A stretch of DNA of 64,000 bases from Streptomyces collinus (GTDB lineage: Bacteria; Actinomycetota; Actinomycetes; Streptomycetales; Streptomycetaceae), in assembly GCF_031348265.1 (NCBI RefSeq), contig NZ_CP133771.1:4898001-4962000 (forward strand), in the 5' to 3' direction. The stretch's first letter is position 1; each line of letters starts with the position of its first letter. The notes under the pieces are model-generated. The model was not told the origin of the DNA, ran no database searches, and saw only the letters and a program-made list of their open reading frames with translations. The position numbers and the translations under genes are program-made. Positions 25,168-34,270 of the stretch are shown piece by piece.

Positions 25168-25919
25168 GACGCCACCGCCGAGGCCTTCGCCGGGACGGCG
25201 CTCATGGCGGTCATCCGCTGGGCGACCTGCTCCGCCGTCGGCGCGTACAGCTCGCCCTGGACCGTGCCGTCGGCGAGGAAGAGCACCCGGTCCGCGTAGG
25301 AGGCGGCGACCGGGTCGTGCGTCACCATGATCACCGTCTGGCCGCGGTCGACCATCGTCCGCAGCAGCGTCAGCACCTCGCGGCTCGTGGTGGAGTCCAG
25401 GGCGCCCGTCGGCTCGTCGCCGAACAGCACCTCCGGCTTGGTGACCAGGGCGCGGGCGAGCGCCACGCGTTGCTGCTGGCCGCCCGACATCTCGCTGGGC
25501 CGGTGCCCGGCGCGCTCGCGCAGGCCGACCTGCTCCAGGACGTTCAGGACCTCGGACCGCCTGGGGCGGCGGCCCGCGAGCCGCAGCGGCAGCCCGACGT
25601 TCTGCTCGGCGCTCAGCGCGGGCAGCAGGTTGAAGGCCTGGAAGACGAACCCGATGCGCCGCCGGCGCAGCAGCGTCAGCTTCTTCTCACTCAGCCGGGT
25701 CAGATCGGTCTCCCCGAGGAAGACCTGGCCCCCGGTCGGCCGGTCGAGCCCCGCGGTGCACTGCAACAGGGTCGACTTGCCGGAGCCCGAGGGGCCCATG
25801 ACGGCGGTGAAGGTACCCCGCGGGATGTCGAGGCTGACCTGGTCGAGGGCGGTGACCGCGTTGTCGCCGGTCCCGTAGGACCGGGTCACGGAGCGGAGCC
25901 GGACGGCTGCTTGATTCAT
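25161..25919 (-). CDS. MacB/LolD-type ABC transporter ATPase
   Basis: A 252-residue ATPase with Walker A GPSGSGKST, the ABC signature MSGGQQQR, Walker B VLFGDEP and the H-loop His in MVTHDP. The FGDEPTGALDS form is characteristic of MacB/LolD-type exporters that pair with FtsX permeases. I chose ATG 25919; a GTG at 25928 is also in frame. It is divergent from the type II thioesterase, and the shared upstream region holds a strong palindrome (25978-25995) likely to be a regulatory site. Confidence 0.95.
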   Translation of the reverse strand: MNQAAVRLRSVTRSYGTGDNAVTALDQVSLDIPRGTFTAVMGPSGSGKSTLLQCTAGLDRPTGGQVFLGETDLTRLSEKKLTLLRRRRIGFVFQAFNLLPALSAEQNVGLPLRLAGRRPRRSEVLNVLEQVGLRERAGHRPSEMSGGQQQRVALARALVTKPEVLFGDEPTGALDSTTSREVLTLLRTMVDRGQTVIMVTHDPVAASYADRVLFLADGTVQGELYAPTAEQVAQRMTAMSAVPAKASAVASC

Positions 25920-25977
25920 GGTGTCCACTCAATCGGGCCCGCTCGACGGTGACATCGCAGCGGGACGGAGTCTTGGG

Positions 25978-25995
25978 GGTGGAGGTAGCTCCACC
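25978..25995. promoter_or_regulatory. Palindromic element GGTGGAG-N4-CTCCACC upstream of the ABC exporter
   Basis: A perfect 7-bp inverted repeat with a 4-bp spacer (GTAG) in the 250-bp divergent gap between the ABC ATPase and thioesterase genes. A related sequence, GGTGGAGCTAGCT, lies before the two-component system at 27702. I infer a response-regulator or activator binding site. Confidence 0.55.
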
Positions 25996-26169
25996 CTCCT
26001 GTGCACGATGGCTGGACCCGGCACGGAAAGGCAGAGCACAGGGCTGCAAGAACCTGCACCGGCAGCGTCCTGCCCGCGCCCGCCCCGCCCGCGGGCCCGC
26101 GCGCGACGGATCATGGCGGGACCGGGGCCCGTCAGGGGCCGTGCCACGACAGGGCGAGGGTGGATTCGT

Positions 26170-26958
26170 ATGGGCGTCGCAGGAGCAAGGGGCGTTGCGG
26201 GGGCGGGTGCGGGGATCAGGAGCCGCTGGTTCCGGCGCTACCCGGCCACGGACGGGAGCGTGCGGCTGCGCCTCGTCGGCTTCCCGCACGCGGGCGGCAC
26301 GGCGACCCTCTTCCACGGCTGGGCGGCCCGCCTGCCGGGCGGCGTGGAACTGCTCGCCACCCAGTACCCCGGCCGTCAGGAACGGCTCGCCGAGCCCTGC
26401 GCCGAGTCCATGGCGGAGCTCGCCGACCGCATCACCGACGCCCTCGAAGACGTCCTCGGGCCCGGACTCGGCGCCCCCCTCGCCCTGTTCGGGCACAGCC
26501 TCGGCTCCGCCGTCGCCTACGAGGTGGCACGCCGCCTCGACGAGCGGCACGGCATCGTGCCCGAGCGCGTCGTCGTCTCCGGGCGCGGCGCCCCGCACAC
26601 CGAACGCGGCGGCGCCCTCCACCTCCTCGACGACGACGCTCTGATCGCCTCGGCCCGGGGCCTGGGGGACCTCGGCTCCGCCGTCTACGACGACCCCGAC
26701 CTGCGCCCCCTGCTGCTGCCGTCGCTGCGCGGCGACTTCCGCCTCATCGAGTCCTACCGGCCCGTGGCGCCGGCGCCCCTGCGCGCACCGATCACGGCGG
26801 TCGGCGGCGTGGACGACCCGGGCTGCTCCCAGGCCGACCTGCTGTCCTGGCGGCCCCTGACCACATCCACGTACGAGCACCAGGTCTTCCCCGGCGACCA
26901 CTTCTACCTCGTACCGCACGAGGCGGAACTCCTGGCGTATCTCAACCGGCGGTGGTGA
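26170..26958 (+). CDS. Type II thioesterase (editing TE for the NRPS)
   Basis: A 262-residue alpha/beta hydrolase. The nucleophile elbow GHSLGS, the oxyanion-side FPHAGG near residue 37, the Asp region GVDDPG and the catalytic His in GDHFYL are all present, as in GrsT/RifR-type enzymes that clear misprimed carrier domains. The ATG at 26170 has GAGGG nine bases upstream and gives the usual family length; the frame stays open further upstream but that extension is Arg/Pro-rich and unlike the family. Its 3' end overlaps the convergent DedA gene by 17 bp. Confidence 0.93.
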   Translation: MGVAGARGVAGAGAGIRSRWFRRYPATDGSVRLRLVGFPHAGGTATLFHGWAARLPGGVELLATQYPGRQERLAEPCAESMAELADRITDALEDVLGPGLGAPLALFGHSLGSAVAYEVARRLDERHGIVPERVVVSGRGAPHTERGGALHLLDDDALIASARGLGDLGSAVYDDPDLRPLLLPSLRGDFRLIESYRPVAPAPLRAPITAVGGVDDPGCSQADLLSWRPLTTSTYEHQVFPGDHFYLVPHEAELLAYLNRRW

Positions 26959-27580
26959 GCGGGGCGTTCGCCTGGGCCTTCCTGCTGCTGAGGTACGAGA
27001 GCAGCATCGGCAGGGAACTGGTCAGCAGCAGCACGGCGCCGCCGGCGGCGAGCACCCCGGAGCCGCCCCACTTCTGCCAGGAGCCGCCCGCGATCATCCC
27101 GACCGCCACACAGCTGGGCGCCCACAGCAGGCTGCCGAGCAGGGACAGGCCGAGGAAGCGGGTCCAGGGCACGCCGACGGCGCCGCACATCACCGGCACC
27201 AGCGTGCGCAGCACCGCGTTGAACCGGCCGAGCAGCACCGCCCGCGCGCTGTAGGCGCCGACGGTGTGCAGCGCCGCGCGGTAGCCGGGAGAGCCGGTCA
27301 CCCGGGCCGGCAGGTTCGCGACGAGCCGGGGCCCCCACCGGCGCCCCACCAGATGACCGATCACATTGCCCGCCAGCGCGCCGAGCACCGCCATCGCGAT
27401 CGCGGCGGGGAGCGGCAGCGCGCCGTGGTGGGCGAGCACGCCGCTCGCCATCAAGGCGGTCTGCGAAGGGAACAGCATGCCGAGCAGAGGGAGCGCGGGC
27501 TCCGCCATGGGAAGCAGGAAGACGATCAGCAGCGTCAGCCACACGGGCACAGCCGCCAACTGTCCCTGGATCCAGCCCAT
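26942..27580 (-). CDS. DedA-family membrane protein 1
   Basis: A 212-residue polytopic protein with the DedA/SNARE-associated features: a re-entrant N-terminal region with PALPLLGMLFPSQT, a GNVIGHLVGRRWG motif and the conserved Arg-rich R-F-x-x-x-R-T pattern in LGRFNAVLRTLVPVMCGA. DedA proteins are linked to lipid translocation and membrane homeostasis. It is convergent with the thioesterase gene and next to a divergently placed sensor kinase. Membership of the peptide cluster is uncertain. Confidence 0.88.
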   Translation of the reverse strand: MGWIQGQLAAVPVWLTLLIVFLLPMAEPALPLLGMLFPSQTALMASGVLAHHGALPLPAAIAMAVLGALAGNVIGHLVGRRWGPRLVANLPARVTGSPGYRAALHTVGAYSARAVLLGRFNAVLRTLVPVMCGAVGVPWTRFLGLSLLGSLLWAPSCVAVGMIAGGSWQKWGGSGVLAAGGAVLLLTSSLPMLLSYLSSRKAQANAPLTTAG

Positions 27581-27701
27581 TTCGGTCCTCTCGCAGTGCC
27601 GTCACCCCGTCGTCCGGAGCCCTTACAGCAGACCGCGCGGGGGCGCCCCGGCACATCGCAGGCAGGCCCAGTCCTGGCCGGTAGCCCGTGCCCACCCCGA
27701 T

Positions 27702-27720
27702 GGTGGAGCTAGCTGGGTGG
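27702..27720. promoter_or_regulatory. GGTGGAGCTAGCTGGGTGG element upstream of the sensor kinase
   Basis: Contains the palindromic core AGCTAGCT and shares GGTGGAG plus TAGCT with the palindrome before the ABC exporter at 25978. It ends about 25 bp before the kinase start, where an autoregulatory or sigma-factor site could lie. Function is inferred from position and similarity only. Confidence 0.4.
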
Positions 27721-27744
27721 TCCGGGCCGGAAAGGTCTCATAAC

Positions 27745-29025
27745 GTGCGGCGCATGCACCCCCCGACGATCTGGACCCGGCTCCATCTGCGCCACTACGT
27801 ACGCAGCGGCTGGCCCTGGCGCGCCGCGCTGTACCTGCTCAGCAGTGCGGTCCTCGGCCTGATCACCCTGCTCACGCTCGTGCTGCTCGCCGTCGCGGGC
27901 AGCGTGCTCACCGTGGTCGTCGTCGGCCTTCCGCTGCTGCTGGTCCTCGTCCTCACCGGGGTGCCGCTGGCCTCGGTCGAGCGCAGCCGGCTGCGTCTGA
28001 TCGACAGCGAGCCGCTCGCCGATCCGCACCGCGAACCCGACCGCACCGGCCTCACCGCCTGGCTGCGCACCCGGCTCCAGGAACGCGCCACCTGGCGCGA
28101 GCTGGGTTACGCGGTGCTCTTCGGCTTCCTGCTGTGGCCCCTCGAAGCGCTGGTCGTGGGCTCCGTCCTCCTCGTGTGCGGCGGGCTGCTCGCGACGCCG
28201 GTGATGCTGGCGGTCGACGGCGAGGAGGCGCGGGTCCTCAAGATGTGGATCGTGGACAGCTGGCCCGGGGCGCTCGCGGCGGCGCTCGCCGGGCTGCTGC
28301 TGATGCCCGTCTTCGCCTACCCGCTCGGTGCGATCGCCGCGGGCCGGGCCGCCCTGACCCGCTTCCTGCTGGCATCGCCGACCGGCGAACTGAACTCGAA
28401 GATCAAGGAGTTGGGCCGCTCCCGGGTCCGTCTCGTGGACGCCTTCGAGGCGGAGCGGCGCCGCATCGAGCGCGATCTGCACGACGGGGCGCAGCAGCGG
28501 CTCGTCGCCCTGTCCATGACGCTCGGCCTGGCCCGTCTCGACGCGGCGGACGGCCCGCTCGGCCCGCTGCTCGCCAAGGCGCAGGACGAGGCGGCCACCG
28601 CCCTCGTCGAGATCAGGGAGCTGATCCGCGGCATCCACCCCCAAGTCCTCACCGACCGGGGCCTGGTGGCGGCCGTGGAGGATCTGGCGGACCGTTCGAC
28701 GATCCCCGTCGACGTGGACCTCGACCTGCCGGTCCGGCCCCCGGAGGCGATCGAGACGGCCGTGTACTTCGCGGTCAGCGAGGCCCTCGCCAACGTCGCC
28801 AAGCACAGCGGCGCGAGCAGGGCCGTGGTGCGGGGCGGCCTGGAGAACGGGCAGCTGGCCGTGGAGGTCGAGGACGACGGCCACGGGGGCGCGGACACCG
28901 AGCGGGGGACGGGCCTGCAGGGCGTCGCCGATCGGGTCTCGGTCCTCGACGGACGCCTGCTGGTGTCCAGTCCGCCCGGCGGCCCCACCGTGTTCCGCCT
29001 GCTGGTACCCTGCTCAACCCCCTGA
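27745..29025 (+). CDS. NarL/DesK-type sensor histidine kinase
   Basis: About 426 residues. Two hydrophobic blocks (about 20-70 and 115-215) form a short membrane sensor with little extracellular domain. The HisKA_3 motif ERRRIERDLHDGAQQRL contains the phosphorylated His; a GHKL ATPase domain follows, with N-box ALANVAKHS and G1 box VEDDGHGG. GTG 27745 has AAAGG nine bases upstream; ATG 27754 is also possible. The response regulator starts 24 bp after its stop. This architecture is typical of envelope-stress or antibiotic-sensing systems that control ABC exporters. Confidence 0.92.
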   Translation: MRRMHPPTIWTRLHLRHYVRSGWPWRAALYLLSSAVLGLITLLTLVLLAVAGSVLTVVVVGLPLLLVLVLTGVPLASVERSRLRLIDSEPLADPHREPDRTGLTAWLRTRLQERATWRELGYAVLFGFLLWPLEALVVGSVLLVCGGLLATPVMLAVDGEEARVLKMWIVDSWPGALAAALAGLLLMPVFAYPLGAIAAGRAALTRFLLASPTGELNSKIKELGRSRVRLVDAFEAERRRIERDLHDGAQQRLVALSMTLGLARLDAADGPLGPLLAKAQDEAATALVEIRELIRGIHPQVLTDRGLVAAVEDLADRSTIPVDVDLDLPVRPPEAIETAVYFAVSEALANVAKHSGASRAVVRGGLENGQLAVEVEDDGHGGADTERGTGLQGVADRVSVLDGRLLVSSPPGGPTVFRLLVPCSTP

Positions 29026-29049
29026 TACGACCGCATGATTGAGGAACTG

Positions 29050-29715
29050 ATGCTGCGCATCGTGCTGGCCGAGGACAGTGTCCTGCTCCGCGAAGGACTC
29101 GTCGGCCTCATGGAGCGCTTCGGGCACCAGGTGGTCGCAGCGGTGGGGTCCGCGGACGAACTCACCGAGGCGGTCGCCGCGCACGAACCCGACATCGTGG
29201 TGACCGACGTGCGGATGCCGCCCGGCTTCTCCGACGAGGGCCTGCGTGCCGCCATCGCCCTGCGCCGCCGCCGGCCCGGACTGCCGATCCTGGTCCTCAG
29301 CCAGTACATCCAGCGGTCCTACGCCGAGGACCTGCTCGACTCCTCCGACGGCACCGGGGTCGGCTATCTCCTGAAGGAACGGATCGGCCACGTCGAGGAG
29401 TTCGTCGACGCGGTGCACCGGGTCGCGGAGGGCGGCACCGTCGTCGACCCCGAGGTGGTGCGCCAGCTGATCAGGCACCGGCGCGACCCGCTGGCCCGGC
29501 TCACCGCGCGGGAGCAGGAGGTGCTCGCGCTGATGGCGGAGGGCAAGTCCAACGCGTCGATCGCCGCGGCCATGGTGGTGAGCGAGGGCACCGTGAGCAA
29601 GCACTTCGGGTCCATCCTCACCAAGCTCGACCTCTCCCTCGACGACACGACCAACCGCCGGGTCCTCGCGGTCCTCGCGTACCTCCGCGGCCGGCCCGGG
29701 GTGGAAACCGCCTAG
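29050..29715 (+). CDS. NarL/LuxR-type response regulator
   Basis: A 221-residue response regulator. The receiver domain shows acidic residues in AEDSVLLREG, the phosphoacceptor Asp in VVTDVRMPPG and the conserved Lys in YLLKERIG. A LuxR-type HTH is at the C-terminus (LTAREQEVLALMAEGKSNASIA). I prefer ATG 29050, with GAGG at 29041, over ATG 29035. Partner of the kinase immediately upstream. Because similar palindromic elements precede the kinase and the ABC exporter genes, the exporter is a candidate target. Confidence 0.93.
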   Translation: MLRIVLAEDSVLLREGLVGLMERFGHQVVAAVGSADELTEAVAAHEPDIVVTDVRMPPGFSDEGLRAAIALRRRRPGLPILVLSQYIQRSYAEDLLDSSDGTGVGYLLKERIGHVEEFVDAVHRVAEGGTVVDPEVVRQLIRHRRDPLARLTAREQEVLALMAEGKSNASIAAAMVVSEGTVSKHFGSILTKLDLSLDDTTNRRVLAVLAYLRGRPGVETA

Positions 29716-29838
29716 CCCGCCGGGTCGCCGCGCGCCGCCGGGGCCGCCCGGGTCGCCTGGCCCGGGCTGGACCGCCGGGGCGGCCCGGACCACCTGGACC
29801 GCCGGGACCACCTAAACCACCCGGACCACCCGGACCAC
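29716..29838. repeat. Low-complexity convergent spacer with CCGGACCACC repeats
   Basis: Between two convergent regulators the sequence consists mostly of degenerate 10-bp CCGGACCACC / CCTAAACCAC units. No ORF or clean terminator hairpin was seen. It may act as a structured 3' end for both transcripts. Confidence 0.6.
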
Positions 29839-30831
29839 CTAAACCGTCAGCAGGCCCCGCTGCGCCGCGACCGCCCCGAGCTGGAAGCGGCTGCGGGCGC
29901 CCAGCTTGGTCATCAGCTCGGCGGTGATCCGCCGGCTCGTGCGCACGGAGACCCCGAGCTTGCGGGCGATCACCTCGTCGGTGAGCCCGCCGGCCATGAG
30001 GCCGAGCACCGCGCTCTCCTCGTCGCTCAGCTCCCGCGCCCGGCCCGGCGGCCGCTCCTGGCCGAACTGGGACGCCTGCCGCCACACCTGCTCGAACAGG
30101 GCGCGCAGCGCGGCCACCGGACCAGGGCTCGACAGCAGCAACGCAGCCCGGTCGGGCTGGTCCGGGTCGAGCGGTACCAGGGCCTTGCTCCGGTCCCAGA
30201 TCACCATCCTGAGCGGCAGCTGCGGGGCGGTCCTGACCTGCCCGCCCTGCTCGCTCAGCCACTGCGCGTACCGGGTGGTCGGCCGGTCGTTGCGGATGCT
30301 GTGCGCGTAGACGCACCGCACCTGCACGGACCTCTCCAGGAGCATCTGGTCGAGCGGCCTCGCCGCGTGCAGCCTGTCGGCCGGCTGGGCACCGCCGGGC
30401 AGCAGCGCCTCGGCCTCCTCGCGGCACTCCTGGCTCACCTTTTCGATGCACGCCTGGATCGCATCGGGACCCTGCGCGAGCTGTACCGATTCGATTTCTT
30501 CGGTACGGGCTCCGCGCCGGTATTCGGAGATGAGTTTTTCGGCCGCCAATTTACTCTCGGAGAGAGACAGCTGGAGTTTGAGTAATTCCCGCTCCTGGGA
30601 CTGGACGAGCGACCTCAGACCCAGTTCCGGATCCACCGCCCGCGTGCCTCCGCGGTGTTCCTGCGACGACTGCACCAGCGCCAGTTCGGCGAGCTCGCCC
30701 AAGGCCCCGGTGGCCCGGTCGAGCGGCCATCCGAGCTGCTCCGCCATGTCCTGCGGGCTCGCGCCCGGCTGTCTCAGCAGAGCGCGGTAGGCGCGTTCCG
30801 CATCCATCCCGACGCCGATCTCCTTGAGCAC
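29839..30831 (-). CDS. LuxR-family regulator with TrmB-like N-terminus
   Basis: A 330-residue protein. An N-terminal winged-helix-like region (about 1-60, AYRALLRQPGASPQDMAEQLGWP) is followed by a coiled-coil-prone stretch rich in Glu and Leu (70-115), a central domain and a C-terminal LuxR HTH (LSDEESAVLGLMAGGLTDEVIARKLGVSVRT). This layout is common among Streptomyces pathway regulators. The GTG start at 30831 has GGAGGGG upstream. It is divergent from the small secreted-peptide gene at 31000, with 168 bp shared between them, so the two may be co-regulated. Confidence 0.85.
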   Translation of the reverse strand: MLKEIGVGMDAERAYRALLRQPGASPQDMAEQLGWPLDRATGALGELAELALVQSSQEHRGGTRAVDPELGLRSLVQSQERELLKLQLSLSESKLAAEKLISEYRRGARTEEIESVQLAQGPDAIQACIEKVSQECREEAEALLPGGAQPADRLHAARPLDQMLLERSVQVRCVYAHSIRNDRPTTRYAQWLSEQGGQVRTAPQLPLRMVIWDRSKALVPLDPDQPDRAALLLSSPGPVAALRALFEQVWRQASQFGQERPPGRARELSDEESAVLGLMAGGLTDEVIARKLGVSVRTSRRITAELMTKLGARSRFQLGAVAAQRGLLTV

Positions 30832-30999
30832 GCTGGTCCCCCTCCGCTGTCGACTTCGGAGCCGACCCTAGCCCGCGGTCATGTCGGCTCATTTTCTCCG
30901 GCCGGAGCCGGGCGAAATCGATGAGAAATAGCGGCGATGATTCGCTGGGGTACGGTCTGTGGCAGCTGAAGAGTTCAGCAACGGAGGGGATTCCAGGAC

Positions 31000-31212
31000 A
31001 TGCAGAAGAAGACGGGTTTCGTCGTGTCGGTGCTCGGTGCGGTCGCGGTCAACATCGCGCTGATGAGCGGTACGGCCGGCGCTGACGACCTGCCCTGGAC
31101 GGGCCCCGGCCCCAGCCCCAGCCCCGCCACCACCGTGACGGACGTGACCTCCCTGGTGGGCGGGGCGCTGGACGGGGCCCTGGGCGACGGCGACCTGCCC
31201 TGGACCAAGTAG
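31000..31212 (+). CDS. Small secreted peptide with repeated DLPWT motif
   Basis: A 70-residue precursor with GGAGGGG ten bases upstream of the ATG. The N-terminus is a Sec-type signal peptide: MQKK, then a hydrophobic core (FVVSVLGAVAVNIALM) and an AxA-type site near TAGA before DDLPW. The predicted mature peptide of about 42 residues begins DDLPWTG, has a Pro/Ser/Thr-rich linker and a Val/Leu/Gly segment, and ends GDGDLPWTK, so DLPWT frames both ends. There are no Cys. It lies between a divergent LuxR regulator and a convergent SARP. Role unknown; a signalling or surface peptide is possible. Confidence 0.8.
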   Translation: MQKKTGFVVSVLGAVAVNIALMSGTAGADDLPWTGPGPSPSPATTVTDVTSLVGGALDGALGDGDLPWTK

Positions 31213-31228
31213 TCCGGACGGGCCGGTG

Positions 31229-34200
31229 TCACCGGGTGGCCAGGAGACGCTCCAGCGGCACCGGTCGGCCTTCGGCGGAGGCCTCGCCGACGACATCGAC
31301 GAGGCGGGCGGTGCGTTCCTGCCAGGAGGACGCCGACAGCACGGTGAAGTCCTGATGGGCCCGCCGCAGCCGGTCCACCGCCGCGGTGTCGCCCCGCAGG
31401 GCCTCGGAGCAGGCCCGGTCGGTCTCGATCCGTGCCTGCAGGAACCGGTCCCCGACGTCCTCGGCGGCCGTGAACGCCTCGCCCAGTGTCGACTCGGCGG
31501 CGTCGTACAGCTCCTGGCGCCACTGGGCCTCGCCCAGCGCGCGCAGCGCGTACGCCTCGCCGAGCCGGTCTCCCTGGGCCCGGGTGAGTTCGATGACCTC
31601 CTGGCAGGCCCCGATCACCTCGCGCAGATCGCCGATGCGCAGATACGCCTCGGCGAGCCGGTAGACGTTCTGGGCCCGGCCGCGCACCGACCCGCTCTCG
31701 GCACTGGCCGTGATGGCCTGCCGGGTCAGCGCGATCCCGGTGTCGTTGTCACCGCGCTCCAGCTCGATCTGCGCCAGCAGACCGAGGGCGTGCGCGGCGC
31801 TGACCGGGTCGTCGGTCTCCCGGAAGCGGGTGAGCGCGGCCCGGCAGTGTTCGGCCGCGCCGTCGAGGTCACCGCGGAAACGAGCGCACAGGGCGAGATT
31901 GCGCAGCACCACCGCCCGCTCGTGCGGGTCGTCGGCCCGGTCGAGCAGTTCCATCGCTGAGGTCAGCAGGCCGTCGGCGTCCTGGTAACGGCGCTGGTAG
32001 ATGGCGAGCGAGCCGAGGGAGCGCAGCATGACGGTGGCACCGAAGGTGTCGTCGGCCCGCCGGGCGCTCTCCAGGGCGCTCTGTGCGGCCTGCTGCCAGT
32101 CCTCCTGGTAGTTGCGCATCTCGAACAGCGGCATGGCGCGCGCCGTGAGTTCCCAGGCGTGGGCGGCGGCGTCGTGCCGTGCCGCCGCGCCGACCATGGC
32201 GAGGATGGTGCCCCGCTCCGACTCGAACCACTCCAGCGGATCGGCGAGCAGCTCCGTGACCGCGTCCACCGGCAGCTCGTGGGCGAGCCGGGCCGAATGG
32301 CGGGGCAGGTGCCCGGCCCCGTAGAGGCGCTGGTGTGCGGAGCCGGCGAGCGTGAGCAGGGTGCCGTAGGCGCGCTCCAGGGCGTCGGCGCGGTCCTCGG
32401 CGGAGTCCTCGTCGTGGGCGCGCTCCCACGCGAACAGACGCAGCAGCTCGTGGAAGCGGAAGCGGGCCGACGGTCCGGTCTGCGTCAGGCACAGTTCGAC
32501 GAGCTGGGCGTCCACGAGCTGTTCGAGCAGGTCCTCGGCCTTCATCAGGTTCACGTCGAGCACGGCGGCGCCCGCCCACGCGGCGAACCCCTCCACCGGG
32601 AGTAGCGCGAGGCGCCGGAACAGTACGGCCGCCTCCGGGGTCAACTCCCGGTAGCTGAGCCAGAATCCGGCCCGTACCCCGCCGTCGGAGGGGCTGAGCA
32701 CGTCGAGCCGGCCGGCTCCGTCCTCCAGGCGTGCGGCGAGCCGCTGCAGCGACCGGTAGGGGCGCGGGGTGAGCCGGCCCGCGGCGATGCGCAGGGCCAG
32801 CGGCAGATGCCCGCACAGCTCCGCGAGGCGCGCCGCGGCTTCGGGCTCGGCGGCGACCCGGTCCTGGCCGATCACGGTGGCGAGCATCCGGTCGGCCTCG
32901 TGCGCCGTCATCACGTTGAGCTGGATCTGGACCGCCCCGTAGTCGCTGACCAGCTCGTCCAGCGGATCCCGGCTGGTGATCAGCACGATGCACCGGCCGC
33001 GCCCCGGCAGCAGCGGCTGGATCTGCCGGAACGAGCGCACGTCGTCCAGGATGACGAGCAGCCGGCGATGGTTCAGCAGGGAGCGGTACAGCGCGGAGCG
33101 TTCCTGGAGCCCGGCCGGTATCTGCGTGCTGGGCACCCCGAGCCCGCGGAGCGCCTGGTCGAGGACGGACAGGGACGACAGCGGCCGGTTGGACTTGTCG
33201 TAGCCGTGTACGTCGATGAAGAGCTGCCCGTCGGGGAAGCGGTCGGCGACCCGGTTCGCCCAGTGCACGATCAGTGCGCTCTTGCCGATGCCGCTCACCC
33301 CGGTGACGACGGCCACGGCCGGCGCGGACCCGTCGGCGCTGCGGCGCAGCAGCGTCTCCAGTGCCTCGATCTCCGGCTCGCGTCCGGTGAACGTGGACAG
33401 CGCGAGCGGCAGTTGGGCGGGAGCGTGCGGGGCGGGGTCGGGCTGGGCCACGGGCTCGGCGGTGGCGGCGGCCGCCTTGGCCGGCGGGGGCGTGTCGGTA
33501 CGGGGCTCGGAGTCGTCGGCGTCCTGGAGGACCCGGCGGTGCATCTCCTGCAGCACGGGTCCGGGTTCGATGCCGAGTTCGTCGACGAGAGCCCGGCGTC
33601 CTTCGCGGTAGACCTGAAGCGCCTCGGCGCGCCGGCCGGCCACGTGGTGGGCCTGCATCAGGTGCGCCCGGGCCTGCTCGCGCAGCGGGTTCTCCTTCAC
33701 GAGCGCCGCCAGTTGCGCGCTGACCTTCTGGTGGTGGCCGAGTCGCAGCTGGAGGGCCGCGTACTCCTCGCACAGATCGAGCCGGAACTCGGCCAGTTGA
33801 GCGGAGACGTCGTCGATGTGCGCCCCGGAGAGGCCGTCCAGTGCGGGGCCCCGCCACAGGGCCAGAGCGTGCTCGAACAACGTGGCGGCTTCCTCCGCCT
33901 GTTCATTGTGAGCGGCGACCATTCGGGCTCTCGCCACGGACTGGTTCAGGTCTTTCAGATCGATATAGCAGTGTGCGGAGTGGAGTATGTAGCCGGGGTG
34001 GCTCGTTTCGATCATTTCCGCGGGCACGGATGCCTCGCGGAAGATTCTTCGCAGCGCGGTAATGCAGATGGCGATTTGGTTCCGTGCGGTGGCCGGAGGG
34101 TCTCCCTGCCACACCGCCTCGGTGAGGCTGTCGACCGAGACCACCCGGTCGCAGGAAAGCAACAACGTGGCCAAAACTGATCGTTGACGTGCACTGCTGA

Positions 34201-34270
34201 TCCGGATCGGTACGTCGGCGACGGCTGCTTCGAGTGGTCCGAGCAGCTTGAACGACACCCTTTCGCGCAC
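31229..34270 (-). CDS. AfsR-like SARP regulator with NB-ARC and TPR domains (1)
   Basis: About 1013 residues from GTG 34270 (GTG 34258 is an alternative). An OmpR-type winged helix (VSFKLLGPLEAAV onwards) and a bacterial transcriptional activator domain ending LGIEPGPVLQEMHRRVL form the SARP part (about 1-250). An NB-ARC ATPase follows with Walker A GVSGIGKSA near 310, and TPR repeats fill the last 350 residues. It is a pathway-type activator of secondary metabolism. The start is assigned from where SARP homology begins; an in-frame extension upstream is Arg/Cys-rich and unlikely. Transcribed leftward after the AraC-type gene. Confidence 0.9.
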   Translation of the reverse strand: MRERVSFKLLGPLEAAVADVPIRISSARQRSVLATLLLSCDRVVSVDSLTEAVWQGDPPATARNQIAICITALRRIFREASVPAEMIETSHPGYILHSAHCYIDLKDLNQSVARARMVAAHNEQAEEAATLFEHALALWRGPALDGLSGAHIDDVSAQLAEFRLDLCEEYAALQLRLGHHQKVSAQLAALVKENPLREQARAHLMQAHHVAGRRAEALQVYREGRRALVDELGIEPGPVLQEMHRRVLQDADDSEPRTDTPPPAKAAAATAEPVAQPDPAPHAPAQLPLALSTFTGREPEIEALETLLRRSADGSAPAVAVVTGVSGIGKSALIVHWANRVADRFPDGQLFIDVHGYDKSNRPLSSLSVLDQALRGLGVPSTQIPAGLQERSALYRSLLNHRRLLVILDDVRSFRQIQPLLPGRGRCIVLITSRDPLDELVSDYGAVQIQLNVMTAHEADRMLATVIGQDRVAAEPEAAARLAELCGHLPLALRIAAGRLTPRPYRSLQRLAARLEDGAGRLDVLSPSDGGVRAGFWLSYRELTPEAAVLFRRLALLPVEGFAAWAGAAVLDVNLMKAEDLLEQLVDAQLVELCLTQTGPSARFRFHELLRLFAWERAHDEDSAEDRADALERAYGTLLTLAGSAHQRLYGAGHLPRHSARLAHELPVDAVTELLADPLEWFESERGTILAMVGAAARHDAAAHAWELTARAMPLFEMRNYQEDWQQAAQSALESARRADDTFGATVMLRSLGSLAIYQRRYQDADGLLTSAMELLDRADDPHERAVVLRNLALCARFRGDLDGAAEHCRAALTRFRETDDPVSAAHALGLLAQIELERGDNDTGIALTRQAITASAESGSVRGRAQNVYRLAEAYLRIGDLREVIGACQEVIELTRAQGDRLGEAYALRALGEAQWRQELYDAAESTLGEAFTAAEDVGDRFLQARIETDRACSEALRGDTAAVDRLRRAHQDFTVLSASSWQERTARLVDVVGEASAEGRPVPLERLLATR

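Noticed and set aside
31000..31212. Lanthipeptide or lasso peptide precursor
   Set aside because: The product has a Sec signal peptide, no Cys, no leader motif and no modification enzymes nearby.
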